Shown here in pieces: positions 13,190 to 21,338 of a DNA stretch of 30,165 bases. Within the stretch, counting starts at the first letter, position 1, and every line of letters starts with the position of its first letter. The stretch lies in assembly GCF_019041915.1 (NCBI RefSeq), contig NZ_JAHPYF010000012.1:1-30165 (forward strand). The letters run 5' to 3'. The translations under genes were made by a program, and so were the position numbers. The DNA comes from Collinsella sp. MSK.8.10. GTDB lineage: Bacteria; Actinomycetota; Coriobacteriia; Coriobacteriales; Coriobacteriaceae. The notes under the pieces are model-generated. The model was not told the origin of the DNA. It ran no database searches and was given only the letters and a program-made list of their open reading frames with translations.

Positions 13190-13407
13190 CCGGTCACACG
13201 CTCGACATCTTTAAGGTTCAGTTCAATCAAGCCATCAAGGCCTTCATGGCCGCCGACGAGGCGGTCCGCAGCCTTAACGACTATGACAGCATCGTTGACA
13301 CTCAGATCGCCAACGCCATTGATGAGCACCTTCGCGCCATCGACAGGCTCTGCCGTTTCGGCATCGACGGTGGTTTCGGTAAGAAGCATCCGGTTAAGGA
13401 GTACTAG
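13188..13407 (+). pseudogene. C-terminal fragment of an unidentified protein
   Basis: Plus frame reading GHTLDIFKVQFNQAIKAFMA, ADEAVRSLNDYDSIVDTQIA, NAIDEHLRAIDRLCRFGIDG, ending KKHPVKEY and TAG at 13405-13407. Helical, well-composed coding sequence with no start codon or ribosome site. The 5' edge abuts the nuclease fragment on the other strand, which marks a recombination joint. A terminator follows at 13479. Family not recognised. Confidence 0.4.
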
Positions 13408-13478
13408 CCTTCCGCATGGCCATGGAAGTAAAGTAGAAGAGGGTCGAATCCGAAGCAGTTCCCGGACAATTGGCGTCC

Positions 13479-13507
13479 GGCCAGACACTTCGGTTTGGCC
13501 CTTTCTT
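13479..13507 (+). terminator. Terminator after gene fragment
   Basis: GGCCAGAC / GTTTGGCC (one G-U pair) with ACTTCG loop, followed by CTTTCTT. It would have ended the gene whose tail remains at 13407. Confidence 0.65.
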
Positions 13508-13564
13508 CCAGGATTCTGTAACAGCTGATTGAATTGCAACGCGCTAGGGCAGGACAGTTCAAAA

Positions 13565-13774
13565 CTAGCGGGGCGTGTCGCCGCGCGAGTAGTCACCGCG
13601 ATCGACGACGCGATCGTCCATCTGTCGCGACACGGCGCTACCGCCGTGCGCCTGGCCGGTGGCGCGGACGCGGTCGTCACCGGCATCGGGAACGGAGCCG
13701 GCATAGCGGTTGCGAATCTCCCTTGCGTAGCCGCGGCGCGCAAGGAGCTCGTCGCGAACCGCGGGATCTTCGAG
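13565..13774 (-). pseudogene. Hydrophilic C-terminal gene fragment
   Basis: Directly after the TAG of the 13775-14443 gene and in the same frame, the DNA reads LEDPAVRDELLARRGYAREI, RNRYAGSVPDAGDDRVRATG, ending RGDTPR and TAG (13565-13567). It is charged and disordered, like the tail of a DNA-processing protein, and has no start of its own. It looks like a remnant joined to the end of the ABC cluster. Codon pattern favours this strand over the overlapping plus-strand frames. Confidence 0.35.
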
Positions 13775-14443
13775 CTACTTCACTTCAAACCTTAAGAGCC
13801 TTCTCTCTGGCAGATCGGTCATCTTCATCGTATAAGTCCCAGGAAAAGCCTTCTCAAAACGGACGGTCTCGTAACCTTCGAAATAGTCGTTGGTGTTTTG
13901 CATCATGAATGGGACGAGCAACTCGTTCTCCGCCCCAACCTGTACAGCAAACGCAGCAGAACCGCCCAGAGCCGGCATTGCCTGCGTTATCAGATCGGTA
14001 TTGACCACAAAGTCATAGTTTGGCGCAGACTCCGGCACCAAATGCCAAACATACGTTTTGATTCCGCCTTCGACATTGTCCTTATTCCTGACACGCATCT
14101 TTACGGCGATAACACACGCGATGTCGGCGTCCTTCAATTTCGTTTTCGTATCCACGATGCCATATTTTGAATAATCATCATGCGCACGCTTGAGATACTC
14201 GCGCGGCGTGAGCAGCTCTGCCCCGTCTATGCAAAACGAATACCCGTCAGTCGCCACATCCTTCGAACCCAGAAACGCCCCATCCATCGAGAGCCATTCG
14301 CCCTCCGCATAATATTTCTCAGGAATGACCGTCCGGTTCCCGTTAACGACGCTCACCCTCATGCCCGCAAGGCCGGTAGCAGCACAGCCGAAAAGAGCAA
14401 GCACCGCCCTTCTTGTCCACAGGGTCTTCTTCATCGCGCTCAC
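13775..14443 (-). CDS. Membrane-anchored protein of the ABC/secreted-peptide operon (DUF5027-like)
   Basis: 222 residues from GTG 14443 (4-base overlap with the ATPase stop) or 219 from ATG 14434. N-terminus KKTLWTRRAVLALFGCAATG is a basic-hydrophobic export signal, probably an uncleaved anchor or a signal peptide. The exported domain (about 180 residues) contains VRNKDNVEGGIKTYVWHLVP and ends TDLPERRLLRFEVK; it looks like an all-beta immunoglobulin-like fold. Proteins of this kind follow ABC transporter genes in lantibiotic-type immunity clusters (DUF5027 from memory, unverified). Last gene of the left-pointing operon, so it may be an immunity or accessory lipoprotein. Confidence 0.6.
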   Translation of the reverse strand: MSAMKKTLWTRRAVLALFGCAATGLAGMRVSVVNGNRTVIPEKYYAEGEWLSMDGAFLGSKDVATDGYSFCIDGAELLTPREYLKRAHDDYSKYGIVDTKTKLKDADIACVIAVKMRVRNKDNVEGGIKTYVWHLVPESAPNYDFVVNTDLITQAMPALGGSAAFAVQVGAENELLVPFMMQNTNDYFEGYETVRFEKAFPGTYTMKMTDLPERRLLRFEVK

Positions 14444-15084
14444 GACCTTTCCCGAACTTTCACAACGGCACCGTCGCGCATGCAGTAAACCCGATCGGCC
14501 AGCTCCTCGAGCACCTCTCCGTCATGGCTGGACAGAATAACCTCGCGACCCGTTGAGGCCGCCATCGCCACAACGCGCTTGAGCATTTCAACGCCCGCTT
14601 CGTCGAGGGCATTTGTTGGCTCATCGAGAACAAGTAGCTTCGGCTTTTCCATAATTGCCGCAGCTATCCCCAGACGTTGCTTCATCCCAAGCGAATATGC
14701 TCGGAACTTCTTTTTTTCGTCTGCATCGAGCCCCACGAGCCGCAGGGCAGAGCGAATGTCCTCGGGAGTGGCAACGCCCTTGATCTGAGCGATGAGCTCC
14801 AGATTGTCGTAGCCAGACAGATATCCCAAAAAGGAAGGCGCCTCGATCAACATCCCCAGACTCGGCGGGAACGAGATGTCCGCCCCAAGCCTTTGGCCAT
14901 CGATAGAGATTTCGCCTTCGGTAGGCTTGATCAATCCGCAGACCGCTCGCATAAGCATGGTCTTACCCGAACCGTTTATCCCCTGAAGCCCAACCACGGT
15001 CCCAGGGTCAACCTCGATGGACACGTTGCGCAGAACATCGTTTTTGCCCATGCGCTTCGATACGTCCCTAACGATCACGCTCAT
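14440..15084 (-). CDS. ABC transporter ATP-binding protein
   Basis: 214 residues from ATG 15084 (GGGGG about 7 bases upstream). Walker A GINGSGKT near residues 34-41, ABC signature SLGMKQRLGIA near 133-143, Walker B KLLVLDEPTNALD near 150-162, H-loop SSHDGE near 184-189. The shortened size and sequence are of the bacitracin/lantibiotic (BcrA, LanF) exporter ATPase group. It pairs with the two permeases encoded upstream; 4-base overlaps on both sides show a tightly coupled operon. Confidence 0.9.
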   Translation of the reverse strand: MSVIVRDVSKRMGKNDVLRNVSIEVDPGTVVGLQGINGSGKTMLMRAVCGLIKPTEGEISIDGQRLGADISFPPSLGMLIEAPSFLGYLSGYDNLELIAQIKGVATPEDIRSALRLVGLDADEKKKFRAYSLGMKQRLGIAAAIMEKPKLLVLDEPTNALDEAGVEMLKRVVAMAASTGREVILSSHDGEVLEELADRVYCMRDGAVVKVRERS

Positions 15085-15917
15085 ATCTTGTCCCCCTTTT
15101 CTATAAGGTCGGCCCTTCGAAACCACACTCCGCCCAACGATAGGCATAACGACATAATCACAATTGAAAACAAGACGCTCGAGCCCGTCGCGATTCCCTC
15201 TTTGACAATTCCGCCCCAGCGCAACAGCATTAGGGCGTTGCCTAACAGCACCCAATGCCGCGCAAATGCCGAACAGATCAGGTAGCTCATTAAAACCACA
15301 AACGAGACCGACGGCCCAAGTACAAAGCCAATCACTGCCTGCGCAAACGCAAGCGCCTCGAAAGCAAGAAAGAGACCTGTGAAAAACGGCAGCGCATCTG
15401 CCTCGGCAGCTTTGAGAAACCACGGCGCCAAATTAGCCAGCTGAAGCGACTCGCCATGAATGACCGCGCTGAACGAGGAGCTCACCACCAAGCTCCAAAT
15501 CACAACAGAGCAAACCACCACGAGCAGTGAAAATGCCGTTACCGCCGCCACTGAGATAAAACGCGAGGCCCACCAAAGGGTTCTTGCCCGGCATCGAACA
15601 AGTGCTTGTAAACCAAGCCCGTGCAACGATTCGGTCGGATAATCGAGTGTTGTATAGAGAATAAGCAGAATGAGGAATAGCCACCCTAACGGAGGCACAA
15701 ACATGACCCCGGGCCTAGGCTCAAACGGAGCAGATCCGGCAAACACGAGCGCGAGATTATCCGCAAACCCCAAGGTATCCGTCCTGACCCCATACACAGA
15801 AGACAATCCGTAGGCGTACACCAAGTTCGCAACGGTCACTGCCGCAACCGCAATAAAAGTAACGATGTTCTTCTTCAAAACGGTCCTCAGGTCCGCAGCG
15901 ACCAGCCTAAACAGCAT
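15081..15917 (-). CDS. ABC-2 type permease, second subunit
   Basis: 278 residues. Six hydrophobic segments (about 18-36, 73-90, 119-147, 184-208, 213-230, 246-266) and a basic N-terminus FRLVAADLRTVLKKN typical of ABC-2 permeases. GAGGTGG lies 4 bases before the ATG. Start overlaps the preceding stop by one base; end overlaps the ATPase by four. Expected to form a heterodimer with the permease encoded at 15917-16798 and export a peptide or mediate self-immunity. Confidence 0.82.
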   Translation of the reverse strand: MLFRLVAADLRTVLKKNIVTFIAVAAVTVANLVYAYGLSSVYGVRTDTLGFADNLALVFAGSAPFEPRPGVMFVPPLGWLFLILLILYTTLDYPTESLHGLGLQALVRCRARTLWWASRFISVAAVTAFSLLVVVCSVVIWSLVVSSSFSAVIHGESLQLANLAPWFLKAAEADALPFFTGLFLAFEALAFAQAVIGFVLGPSVSFVVLMSYLICSAFARHWVLLGNALMLLRWGGIVKEGIATGSSVLFSIVIMSLCLSLGGVWFRRADLIEKGDKI

Positions 15918-16798
15918 CAGACCACCTCGCGCCTTTTTAAGAATCTCGCGGAAATCAAAGAAAAGACGAACAGCAAAATGATTTCCGCAAACCCCGCTCG
16001 AATGTCGGGCCAGTTATTTAGTGATTCCGACCTGATGCTGTTAAGAATGTTGCAGTTAAAGCCGACGCATGAAAGGACGCTAAAAATCCAGTCGTTAACA
16101 AAATGCCATGCAACCATAATCAGATATGGAACGACCATCGCCTTGATTCTGCTGCGAAACACAACCGACAGACCGGTCACGGCCATGGATAGAACCCCCA
16201 GCGCCACCGCATCGAACAGCGTATAAACCAGCACGTATAACAGAGGCCGGGAATAAAACAGGCCAGAAAAATAGCTATGCAGATAGAGTCCGACGTAAGT
16301 CGATTCGTCGACTCGGGGGAGATACGCGGGAAACAGCATGGAGACAATCAGAAAGTTCACGAGTAGCGGAATAGCCGTGACCGCAAACGCAGAGAGGAAA
16401 GCAGACAGCATCTTCACGTTCACATATGCATTTCTAGAAACACGCGTGCAGATCTGTGCCTCGTAACCGCTCAAACGCTCGGACAGGCATGACCACGACC
16501 CGGCCAACATGGCAAGCAACGGCAGCGCATAGAAAAACACTGATGCCGATAGCGGTGCATTTGCACTCACAACGATCCAGTTACCAAAGCTACTTTCACG
16601 CGTTTGGCCGAGGTATGCCTGGGCTTGCAAACCAACGCCATAGCCAAGCGATAACAGCTGCTTGCGCTCAGTCTCGAGCGTCCACCATGCCTCAATGGCA
16701 GCCGCCATCGAAATTGCAGTTGCAACCATAAGGGTCAACGCAAATATAGGATTGCCAAATATCTTGGACAACTCGTGCCGCATTAGATTTCTATTCAA
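15917..16798 (-). CDS. ABC-2 type permease, first subunit
   Basis: 293 residues. TTG 16798 is chosen as start because GGAGGGTGA lies 7 bases upstream; ATG 16783 has no ribosome site. N-terminus MNRNLMRHELSKIFGNPIFA with a membrane segment from residue 17, then five further segments (about 86-103, 128-152, 180-208, 218-238, 265-283). A large extracytoplasmic loop follows the first segment, as in permeases of bacteriocin exporters. First gene of the ABC operon, downstream of a hairpin that separates it from the secreted-protein gene. Confidence 0.82.
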   Translation of the reverse strand: MNRNLMRHELSKIFGNPIFALTLMVATAISMAAAIEAWWTLETERKQLLSLGYGVGLQAQAYLGQTRESSFGNWIVVSANAPLSASVFFYALPLLAMLAGSWSCLSERLSGYEAQICTRVSRNAYVNVKMLSAFLSAFAVTAIPLLVNFLIVSMLFPAYLPRVDESTYVGLYLHSYFSGLFYSRPLLYVLVYTLFDAVALGVLSMAVTGLSVVFRSRIKAMVVPYLIMVAWHFVNDWIFSVLSCVGFNCNILNSIRSESLNNWPDIRAGFAEIILLFVFSLISARFLKRREVV

Positions 16799-16817
16799 GC
16801 GACATCACCCTCCCTTC

Positions 16818-16849
16818 GGCCGGGCCGAGCAGCAACACTCGGCCCGGCC
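16818..16849 (-). terminator. Intercistronic hairpin (partial terminator)
   Basis: GGCCGGGCCGAG / CTCGGCCCGGCC, perfect 12-bp stem with 8-base loop, between the secreted-protein gene and the ABC permease. No T tract. It may protect the upstream message end or reduce readthrough, giving more secreted protein than transporter. Confidence 0.6.
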
Positions 16850-16877
16850 CTAATCACAACAAGAAGCTGCGGATTGG

Positions 16878-17390
16878 CTAGGAGGGAAGTTTGTTAAAAT
16901 GGCCGAAGCAATCGGGGCTCCACTTTCCATAGACCGTGCCGTATCCGGACTCGGCCCATGCAGTCAGACGAGCATAGCTGCGTTTATTCTCACGGACGAG
17001 ATTGTATATCTCCCATTCACGCTCATGGTTGGAGCGATACACGCCCTGCGTGCAATTCAAATTGCCCGTTCCTCTATTGTCATAGGCACCGTCCACGTAC
17101 AAACGTAACGGCTTTCCTGAATAGCCTTTGATCCAAATGTAAACTGAAGATGAATCTTCTTTCTGGCGATAGCCGGTTGCGCTCGTGCCAGAACATTGAA
17201 AAGCGAAATCTCTATCTTCGTTGTTCTTGCATGTGGCAATTCCGGCATCCGCGCTCTGCGAAATGCTAGAAACCTGGGAAGTGTCAAACTCCTCTTGAGC
17301 AAATGATGCGGCAGGTGCACCCATCGACAAGCCCGCAACAATCGCCAAGCCGACTCCGATTCGAGCAATAGCGCTCCTTGGCTTAATCAT
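16878..17390 (-). CDS. Secreted cysteine-containing protein (bacteriocin-like candidate)
   Basis: 170 residues from ATG 17390 (GGAG 6 bases upstream; a TTG at 17402 is less likely). Residues 1-31 form a signal peptide ending PAASFAQE, so the mature protein is about 139 residues. It has four cysteines (contexts ATCKN, FQCSG, NLNCTQ, PDCFG), suited to two disulfides, and is rich in Tyr/Gly/Asn with RLYVDGAYDNRGTG and an aromatic C-terminus. The size and beta-rich, GT-rich character recall lactococcin 972-type secreted proteins, but there is no signature match I can assert. Directly upstream of the ABC genes and directly downstream of a LuxR regulator: likely the substrate or partner of this cluster. 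Confidence 0.65.
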   Translation of the reverse strand: MIKPRSAIARIGVGLAIVAGLSMGAPAASFAQEEFDTSQVSSISQSADAGIATCKNNEDRDFAFQCSGTSATGYRQKEDSSSVYIWIKGYSGKPLRLYVDGAYDNRGTGNLNCTQGVYRSNHEREWEIYNLVRENKRSYARLTAWAESGYGTVYGKWSPDCFGHFNKLPS

Positions 17391-17499
17391 GGCCTTCTCC
17401 AATCAAAAGCGGTTAACAATGCGTCGACGCACGGCAACCTTTGCATGAATAGAGAAAGATGTCTGTAAACACCCGCTATTGAGTTGATCGCTCAGGCGT

Positions 17500-19635
17500 T
17501 TACACGTTATCTACCTGCGATAACAATGAAACAAGTTCCGCTTTATTCTTGATCTTCAACTGGCGGTAAGATGCAGACCGCAGTGCTTGCACCGTAGATG
17601 CAGCGTAACCGACATCCTCCGCAATGGTCTTTGTCGTTGCGCCTTCTGCCGTCATCAGCAAAATTTGCGACTGAACATCAGAAAGGGAGCGCGACGCAAG
17701 CAGGGCAAGCTGGCGCACGCGAGCTGCTTCGGTAAGCCCGTTCGCGCGGTACTCCAAGACGGCCTTCTCGTTCTCAACCGAGCGGGTGAGCGCGATGTGC
17801 GTGACGAACATGGGCGCAGACCAGCAGACGATCACCGTTGCCACGACGACATTGACAGCCGAACTTTGCCCCAGCAACGAAGTAAGGAACAACGGCTCGA
17901 AAACCATCAGATCCTGCGCCATGTTGAGCAAGACAGCCCAAACAGGAGCCGTCGCCCCAAAGCAAAGCATCCATACCCCGAGCATTTTGCGCTGCGGACA
18001 GCTACGCAGCACTATATATGTGAACAGTATCCCCGTCAGCACCGCAAGTCCATGGATTCGCCCCCTAGTGGCTGCATAGATTAAAGCGGATACACCTATT
18101 AACGCCAACGGCACGATAGCCCGAGTACGGCCACGCGCCTTAAATGAACACAGCCCAACAGCGAGCGAAGCCATAGACGTCATGCCGCAAAACAGGACCG
18201 GCACAGCCATCAACGGATCGCGTACGCACCTCCATGCCGCGATATAGACAAAAGACCATTCCACGGCAGACAGTATCGCCCACACGCACGGGCTTCCGAG
18301 CCCAATCGCCCCATCCGTTCTAGTCAGTGCAGCTTCACGATTCAGTTTTTCACCCGCGTAGTGCAGCGACAGAAGCAGTCCGAGACCCAATGCATAGCTT
18401 GAGAGAGAAAAGGTAACAGCCCATGAAACACCGGATCCCCAATAACTATCCGCCATTACCAAGGGGCCCGCTGCAAGGAGGATAAAAAATAATGTGAGCA
18501 GGTATCGAAACAGCCGGCGCGTCCGAGCTGATGCCAACATATCGTCAGCATGCCGCCGCGACAGCTCGGGCCCTACAGCATCACCCTCGTCCGCAAACAA
18601 CGCCACGAGCTCGCGTGAGCCCGCAACCGACGCCTTCCCGTATGCTCGGTGAAGCGTTGTTCGCACCGTCGATGGCTTCGTATCCGTCTCCTTGGCAATT
18701 TCCGCCGGCGTTTTTCCTTTGAGCAGCAGTCGGACAAACTGTTCTTCTCGAGGCGACAGGGCGGGGGAAAACGCCCCCGCATCGAATGGGTCGGACGTGC
18801 GGGGGATATCCGAATCGTTGTTCCGCTTCTTCCTGAGCAACGTGCATACGAAGGCGGCAATAGCGGACCCCATCGTCAGCGACACAATGATCGCGGCATC
18901 GTTTGCGAAGTATGCCACCTCAACAGCCGGAACAAGGCCAATAGGAACTGCCACGAGCACAGAACGGGCAGATACGTCGCTCTGTCCCCGACCAAAGGCG
19001 TAGGGGCAGAAAAACAGCAGAACCGCAGCCAATACGAAATAGGCTAGCGGAATTAAAAGCGCAAGACCAATTGGCGCGGCCGATGCAGAGGATATTCCCC
19101 ATGGCTCGGGGATGACTCTCCATGAAACTCGACAGCAGAACAGCAGACAAGACATGACGGCTATTGTTTCTGTAAAAATCGCGTCCTGCGGATGACGAGT
19201 TTCTCTTTCGTCAGCCCGCGTCGCCCCCTGCGTCAAAGGAAAGCCCGCCGTATCCCAAATTACATATGAGAGGAGCAACGACCCAGCAAAGCACGAGGCG
19301 CATGAAACGCCGCGCAACAGCCAGATAGGCGCAAACACGAACGGAATAGAATCTCCGCGAGCATAGAAGGCCAAGTCGGCCCACTCGGGAACCGCCGCAA
19401 TAGTAGCAAGGAAAATACCGAAGGCGCCAAGGAACCCCGGCCGCCTTATTTCTCTCCCCTTGCGGAGCGCAACACCATGACCAAACGCCGCGAGGCATGC
19501 GCCAAGGATAACGAGCCAGGTCATTGCGCCTGATACCAAGCCAATTGAAGATGAAAACCGGTGATAAGGGGTGACCGCCATTACGATAAGCACAATGGCG
19601 CAGGCATATGTGGCAGAACGGCGGGAAAAGAGCAT
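17500..19635 (-). CDS. Tandem-duplicated membrane LuxR-type regulator
   Basis: 711 residues from ATG 19635 (GGAGG 4 bases upstream; starts at 19677 or 19695 are weaker). Built as membrane block - LuxR HTH - membrane block - LuxR HTH. Block 1 (about 8-280) and block 2 (about 370-640) each hold several hydrophobic helices. HTH1 is at about 290-348 (SPREEQFVRLLLKGKTPAEI, AKETDTKPSTVRTTLHRAYG). HTH2 is at 645-711 (LSDVQSQILLMTAEGATTKT, IAEDVGYAASTVQALRSASY). Coriobacteriia encode many single-unit membrane LuxR proteins of 450-500 residues; a fused two-unit form with a central HTH is unusual. It probably senses a membrane signal and controls the secreted-protein/ABC genes that follow on the same strand after a 110-bp gap. 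Confidence 0.82.
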   Translation of the reverse strand: MLFSRRSATYACAIVLIVMAVTPYHRFSSSIGLVSGAMTWLVILGACLAAFGHGVALRKGREIRRPGFLGAFGIFLATIAAVPEWADLAFYARGDSIPFVFAPIWLLRGVSCASCFAGSLLLSYVIWDTAGFPLTQGATRADERETRHPQDAIFTETIAVMSCLLFCCRVSWRVIPEPWGISSASAAPIGLALLIPLAYFVLAAVLLFFCPYAFGRGQSDVSARSVLVAVPIGLVPAVEVAYFANDAAIIVSLTMGSAIAAFVCTLLRKKRNNDSDIPRTSDPFDAGAFSPALSPREEQFVRLLLKGKTPAEIAKETDTKPSTVRTTLHRAYGKASVAGSRELVALFADEGDAVGPELSRRHADDMLASARTRRLFRYLLTLFFILLAAGPLVMADSYWGSGVSWAVTFSLSSYALGLGLLLSLHYAGEKLNREAALTRTDGAIGLGSPCVWAILSAVEWSFVYIAAWRCVRDPLMAVPVLFCGMTSMASLAVGLCSFKARGRTRAIVPLALIGVSALIYAATRGRIHGLAVLTGILFTYIVLRSCPQRKMLGVWMLCFGATAPVWAVLLNMAQDLMVFEPLFLTSLLGQSSAVNVVVATVIVCWSAPMFVTHIALTRSVENEKAVLEYRANGLTEAARVRQLALLASRSLSDVQSQILLMTAEGATTKTIAEDVGYAASTVQALRSASYRQLKIKNKAELVSLLSQVDNV

Positions 19636-19856
19636 ATGACCTCCATAGCGCGGCATTATACCGCTCGGTTCGTTCATCCCTCTTCGCTCCCACACCGGCC
19701 AGCATCAACGATTCACGCATACTCCAATCCGAACCAGATAACAGTCCAATTTTCCGCAGCCCCCACTCCAGAACGGGATACGGTTTCCTTTTGAGGGCCG
19801 ATAGGTCCGAGCAATCGTTTATCGATGGCGCTGAAAACTGGTTTGGCATAGACGGG

Positions 19857-20144
19857 ATGTATGTCAGCGATAGCGCGACCGGGCCGTCTATGGCGATTCT
19901 CGCAGGCGAAGACATGGAATGGCAAATCTGTAATGGCGATGGCTCTTGTATGAGTGGTCGTTTGGCCGCAACGAGCGATCCGAATTCGTTCGATCTTCTC
20001 GACGATGATGGAGCGGATTGCGGTTCGGTTCACCTGTCATATGCATCGCGAGACGGGATGGACGGCATTCTCTACGTCTCCCACGAGACTGGCGATTTCA
20101 AGATGCACAGAACTAACTGGGTGCCGGCTTTTATCGAGGAGTGA
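19857..20144 (+). pseudogene. C-terminal fragment of an unidentified protein
   Basis: The open frame has good coding character from about 19803 (QSFIDGAENWFGIDGMYVSD, then SCMSGRLAATSDPNSFDLLD, DDGADCGSVHLSYASRDGMD, ending WVPAFIEE). The first ATG inside it is at 19857 without a ribosome site. Upstream the frame turns into the antisense of the LuxR gene leader, so the original N-terminus is lost. Predicted beta-rich, acidic, two Cys in CNGDGSCMSG. Expression is doubtful. It divergently abuts the LuxR gene. Family not recognised. Confidence 0.45.
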
Positions 20145-20186
20145 GATTTCCCGGCGGGCTGGCGATCAGGCAGCCGGGGTATCGAG

Positions 20187-20224
20187 CCCCGCATTCATCC
20201 GTACGCACGCGGATGAATGCGGGG
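20187..20224. terminator. Perfect 15-bp hairpin
   Basis: CCCCGCATTCATCCG / CGGATGAATGCGGGG with 8-base loop, 43 bases after the stop at 20144. No T tract. Its 3' arm includes the GGGG of the ribosome site for the small ORF at 20234, so it may also mask that start. Confidence 0.55.
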
Positions 20225-20233
20225 AGCGTCCGT

Positions 20234-20356
20234 ATGAAGTTGATAATCGAGGAAACAAAGCCGTCCCAGGCAGGGCGGCTTTGGTCTTTAAAGGACAGGT
20301 TTTACCCTAGCCCAAAATGGCCAGAATGGTCACCAGAGGAAGAGCGACGATCATAA
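20234..20356 (+). CDS. Possible 40-aa ORF
   Basis: ATG 20234 with GGGGAG 7 bases upstream; product starts MKLIIEETKPSQAGRLWSLK and is charged and Pro/Trp-rich. It overlaps the 21-aa minus-strand ORF at 20307-20372 in antisense, so at most one of the two is likely to be translated at a time. Support is only the ribosome site. Confidence 0.25.
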   Translation: MKLIIEETKPSQAGRLWSLKDRFYPSPKWPEWSPEEERRS

Positions 20357-20372
20357 AACGGAACTCGGACAT
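20307..20372 (-). CDS. 21-aa hydrophobic micro-peptide
   Basis: ATG 20372 has GGGGAGG 8 bases upstream. The product begins MSEFRFMIVALPLVTILAIL and stops after one Gly. A lone hydrophobic helix with this ribosome site resembles type I toxin or holin-like micro-peptides, though it lacks the usual basic tail. A terminator-like stem AAAGCCG/CGGCTTT (about 20258-20283) lies downstream. Overlap with the opposite ORF offers antisense control. Confidence 0.4.
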   Translation of the reverse strand: MSEFRFMIVALPLVTILAILG

Positions 20373-20550
20373 AGCGACCACCTCCCCGAAAACTCGGGCA
20401 GGGCCAAGCTAGCGAGGCGGGGTACGAGCTGACTGCTTTCTGTTTAATGGCTGTCAATCTCTTCTGCCATCTCCTTTCGATTTTACTCAGTAGTTATAGC
20501 TAAACGAGTAATTGCACTCAATTGCAAAACTGATCCAGCTGCGTTCCGAC

Positions 20551-21201
20551 TTAAAGATTTCTGTTGTCTGGTTCATCTGCCAGATAGTCGTGGGGAACAT
20601 AGTCAACGTGATAACGCTTTTCAAGTTCCTCGATAAACCGATCGACCCTTCGAGCATTTTGGTAAACCTTTTCAAGTGTGCGGAAAACAGCCTTCTCGTT
20701 GTACGCGGGAAGCCCCTGGGCGTTCACGAAGTAAATCAGCTGATTGAGATTTGTTCCTTCCTTCAATAACTCATGATGGAGTTTTTCAACTTCCGCGACA
20801 TTGAAATTGAATGATTCAATCTTTCCGTAGATCGCGCTGCGACGAACCAACTCGCTTACAGAAACGCCAAGCACTGCCGCCCGCTGTTCGATCGCCTTTT
20901 TTTCTGGAGCGGTCAGCATCACATGAAACGAAACGTCACGTTTCTCGGCGTTCTCGGCGATGGCTTCACCGCACTCGCCAGATTTTTTTGGAGCGTGCTT
21001 GCGCTTGCAGTTGTGCAGCGCTTTATTTTTCTCGTGCTCGATTTTCTTTCCAGTCTCAAGTTCGTCGAGAGAAATCGAACGGCTAATCAAAACGGAGCGG
21101 ATTAGTTCAGCTTCCGTGCAACCAGCTTCGTCACAGAGGTGCTGAAGAATTTCTTTTTCTTCAGCGGTCAACGTCGCTTCGACTTTCTCATTTCGTCTCA
21201 T
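20551..21201 (-). CDS. mobC: MobC-like mobilization protein with doubled RHH region
   Basis: 216 residues. Residues 1-45 (KVEATLTAEEKEILQHLCDE, then TEAELIRSVLIS) and 88-130 (KRDVSFHVMLTAPEKKAIEQ, then VSVSELVRRSAI) are two similar strand-helix-helix units. The C-terminal part LLKEGTNLNQLIYFVNAQGL, then VYQNARRVDRFIEELEK, is the MobC signature (G-x-N-L-N-Q). Usual MobC proteins are about 110-150 residues with one RHH, so this one is extended. It would bind oriT and help a relaxase open the nick site. The oriT-like hairpin lies 140 bp upstream of its start. No relaxase follows; only a short stub-like sequence is seen near 20420-20457. Confidence 0.75.
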   Translation of the reverse strand: MRRNEKVEATLTAEEKEILQHLCDEAGCTEAELIRSVLISRSISLDELETGKKIEHEKNKALHNCKRKHAPKKSGECGEAIAENAEKRDVSFHVMLTAPEKKAIEQRAAVLGVSVSELVRRSAIYGKIESFNFNVAEVEKLHHELLKEGTNLNQLIYFVNAQGLPAYNEKAVFRTLEKVYQNARRVDRFIEELEKRYHVDYVPHDYLADEPDNRNL

Positions 21202-21338
21202 TTTTATCCCTTCAGTTTCGGAGTGGCCTCCGAAACAAGATTTGGAAAAGTCCGCCGAATTTTTCTCAGAGGCGAAGCCGCTTCGCGCACAAAGTGGAAC
21301 TCAGCTTTGCCTGTCTTCTTTTCCCGTGTGAGGGAAAA

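Noticed and set aside
12679..13743. 354-codon minus frame as an intact nuclease gene
   Set aside because: Codons upstream of about 13189 lack protein character and coincide with a better plus-strand coding fragment.
14440..15423. N-terminal extension of the ABC ATPase to 327 residues
   Set aside because: The first 113 codons overlap the permease in another frame; ATG 15084 gives a standard-length ATPase with a ribosome site.
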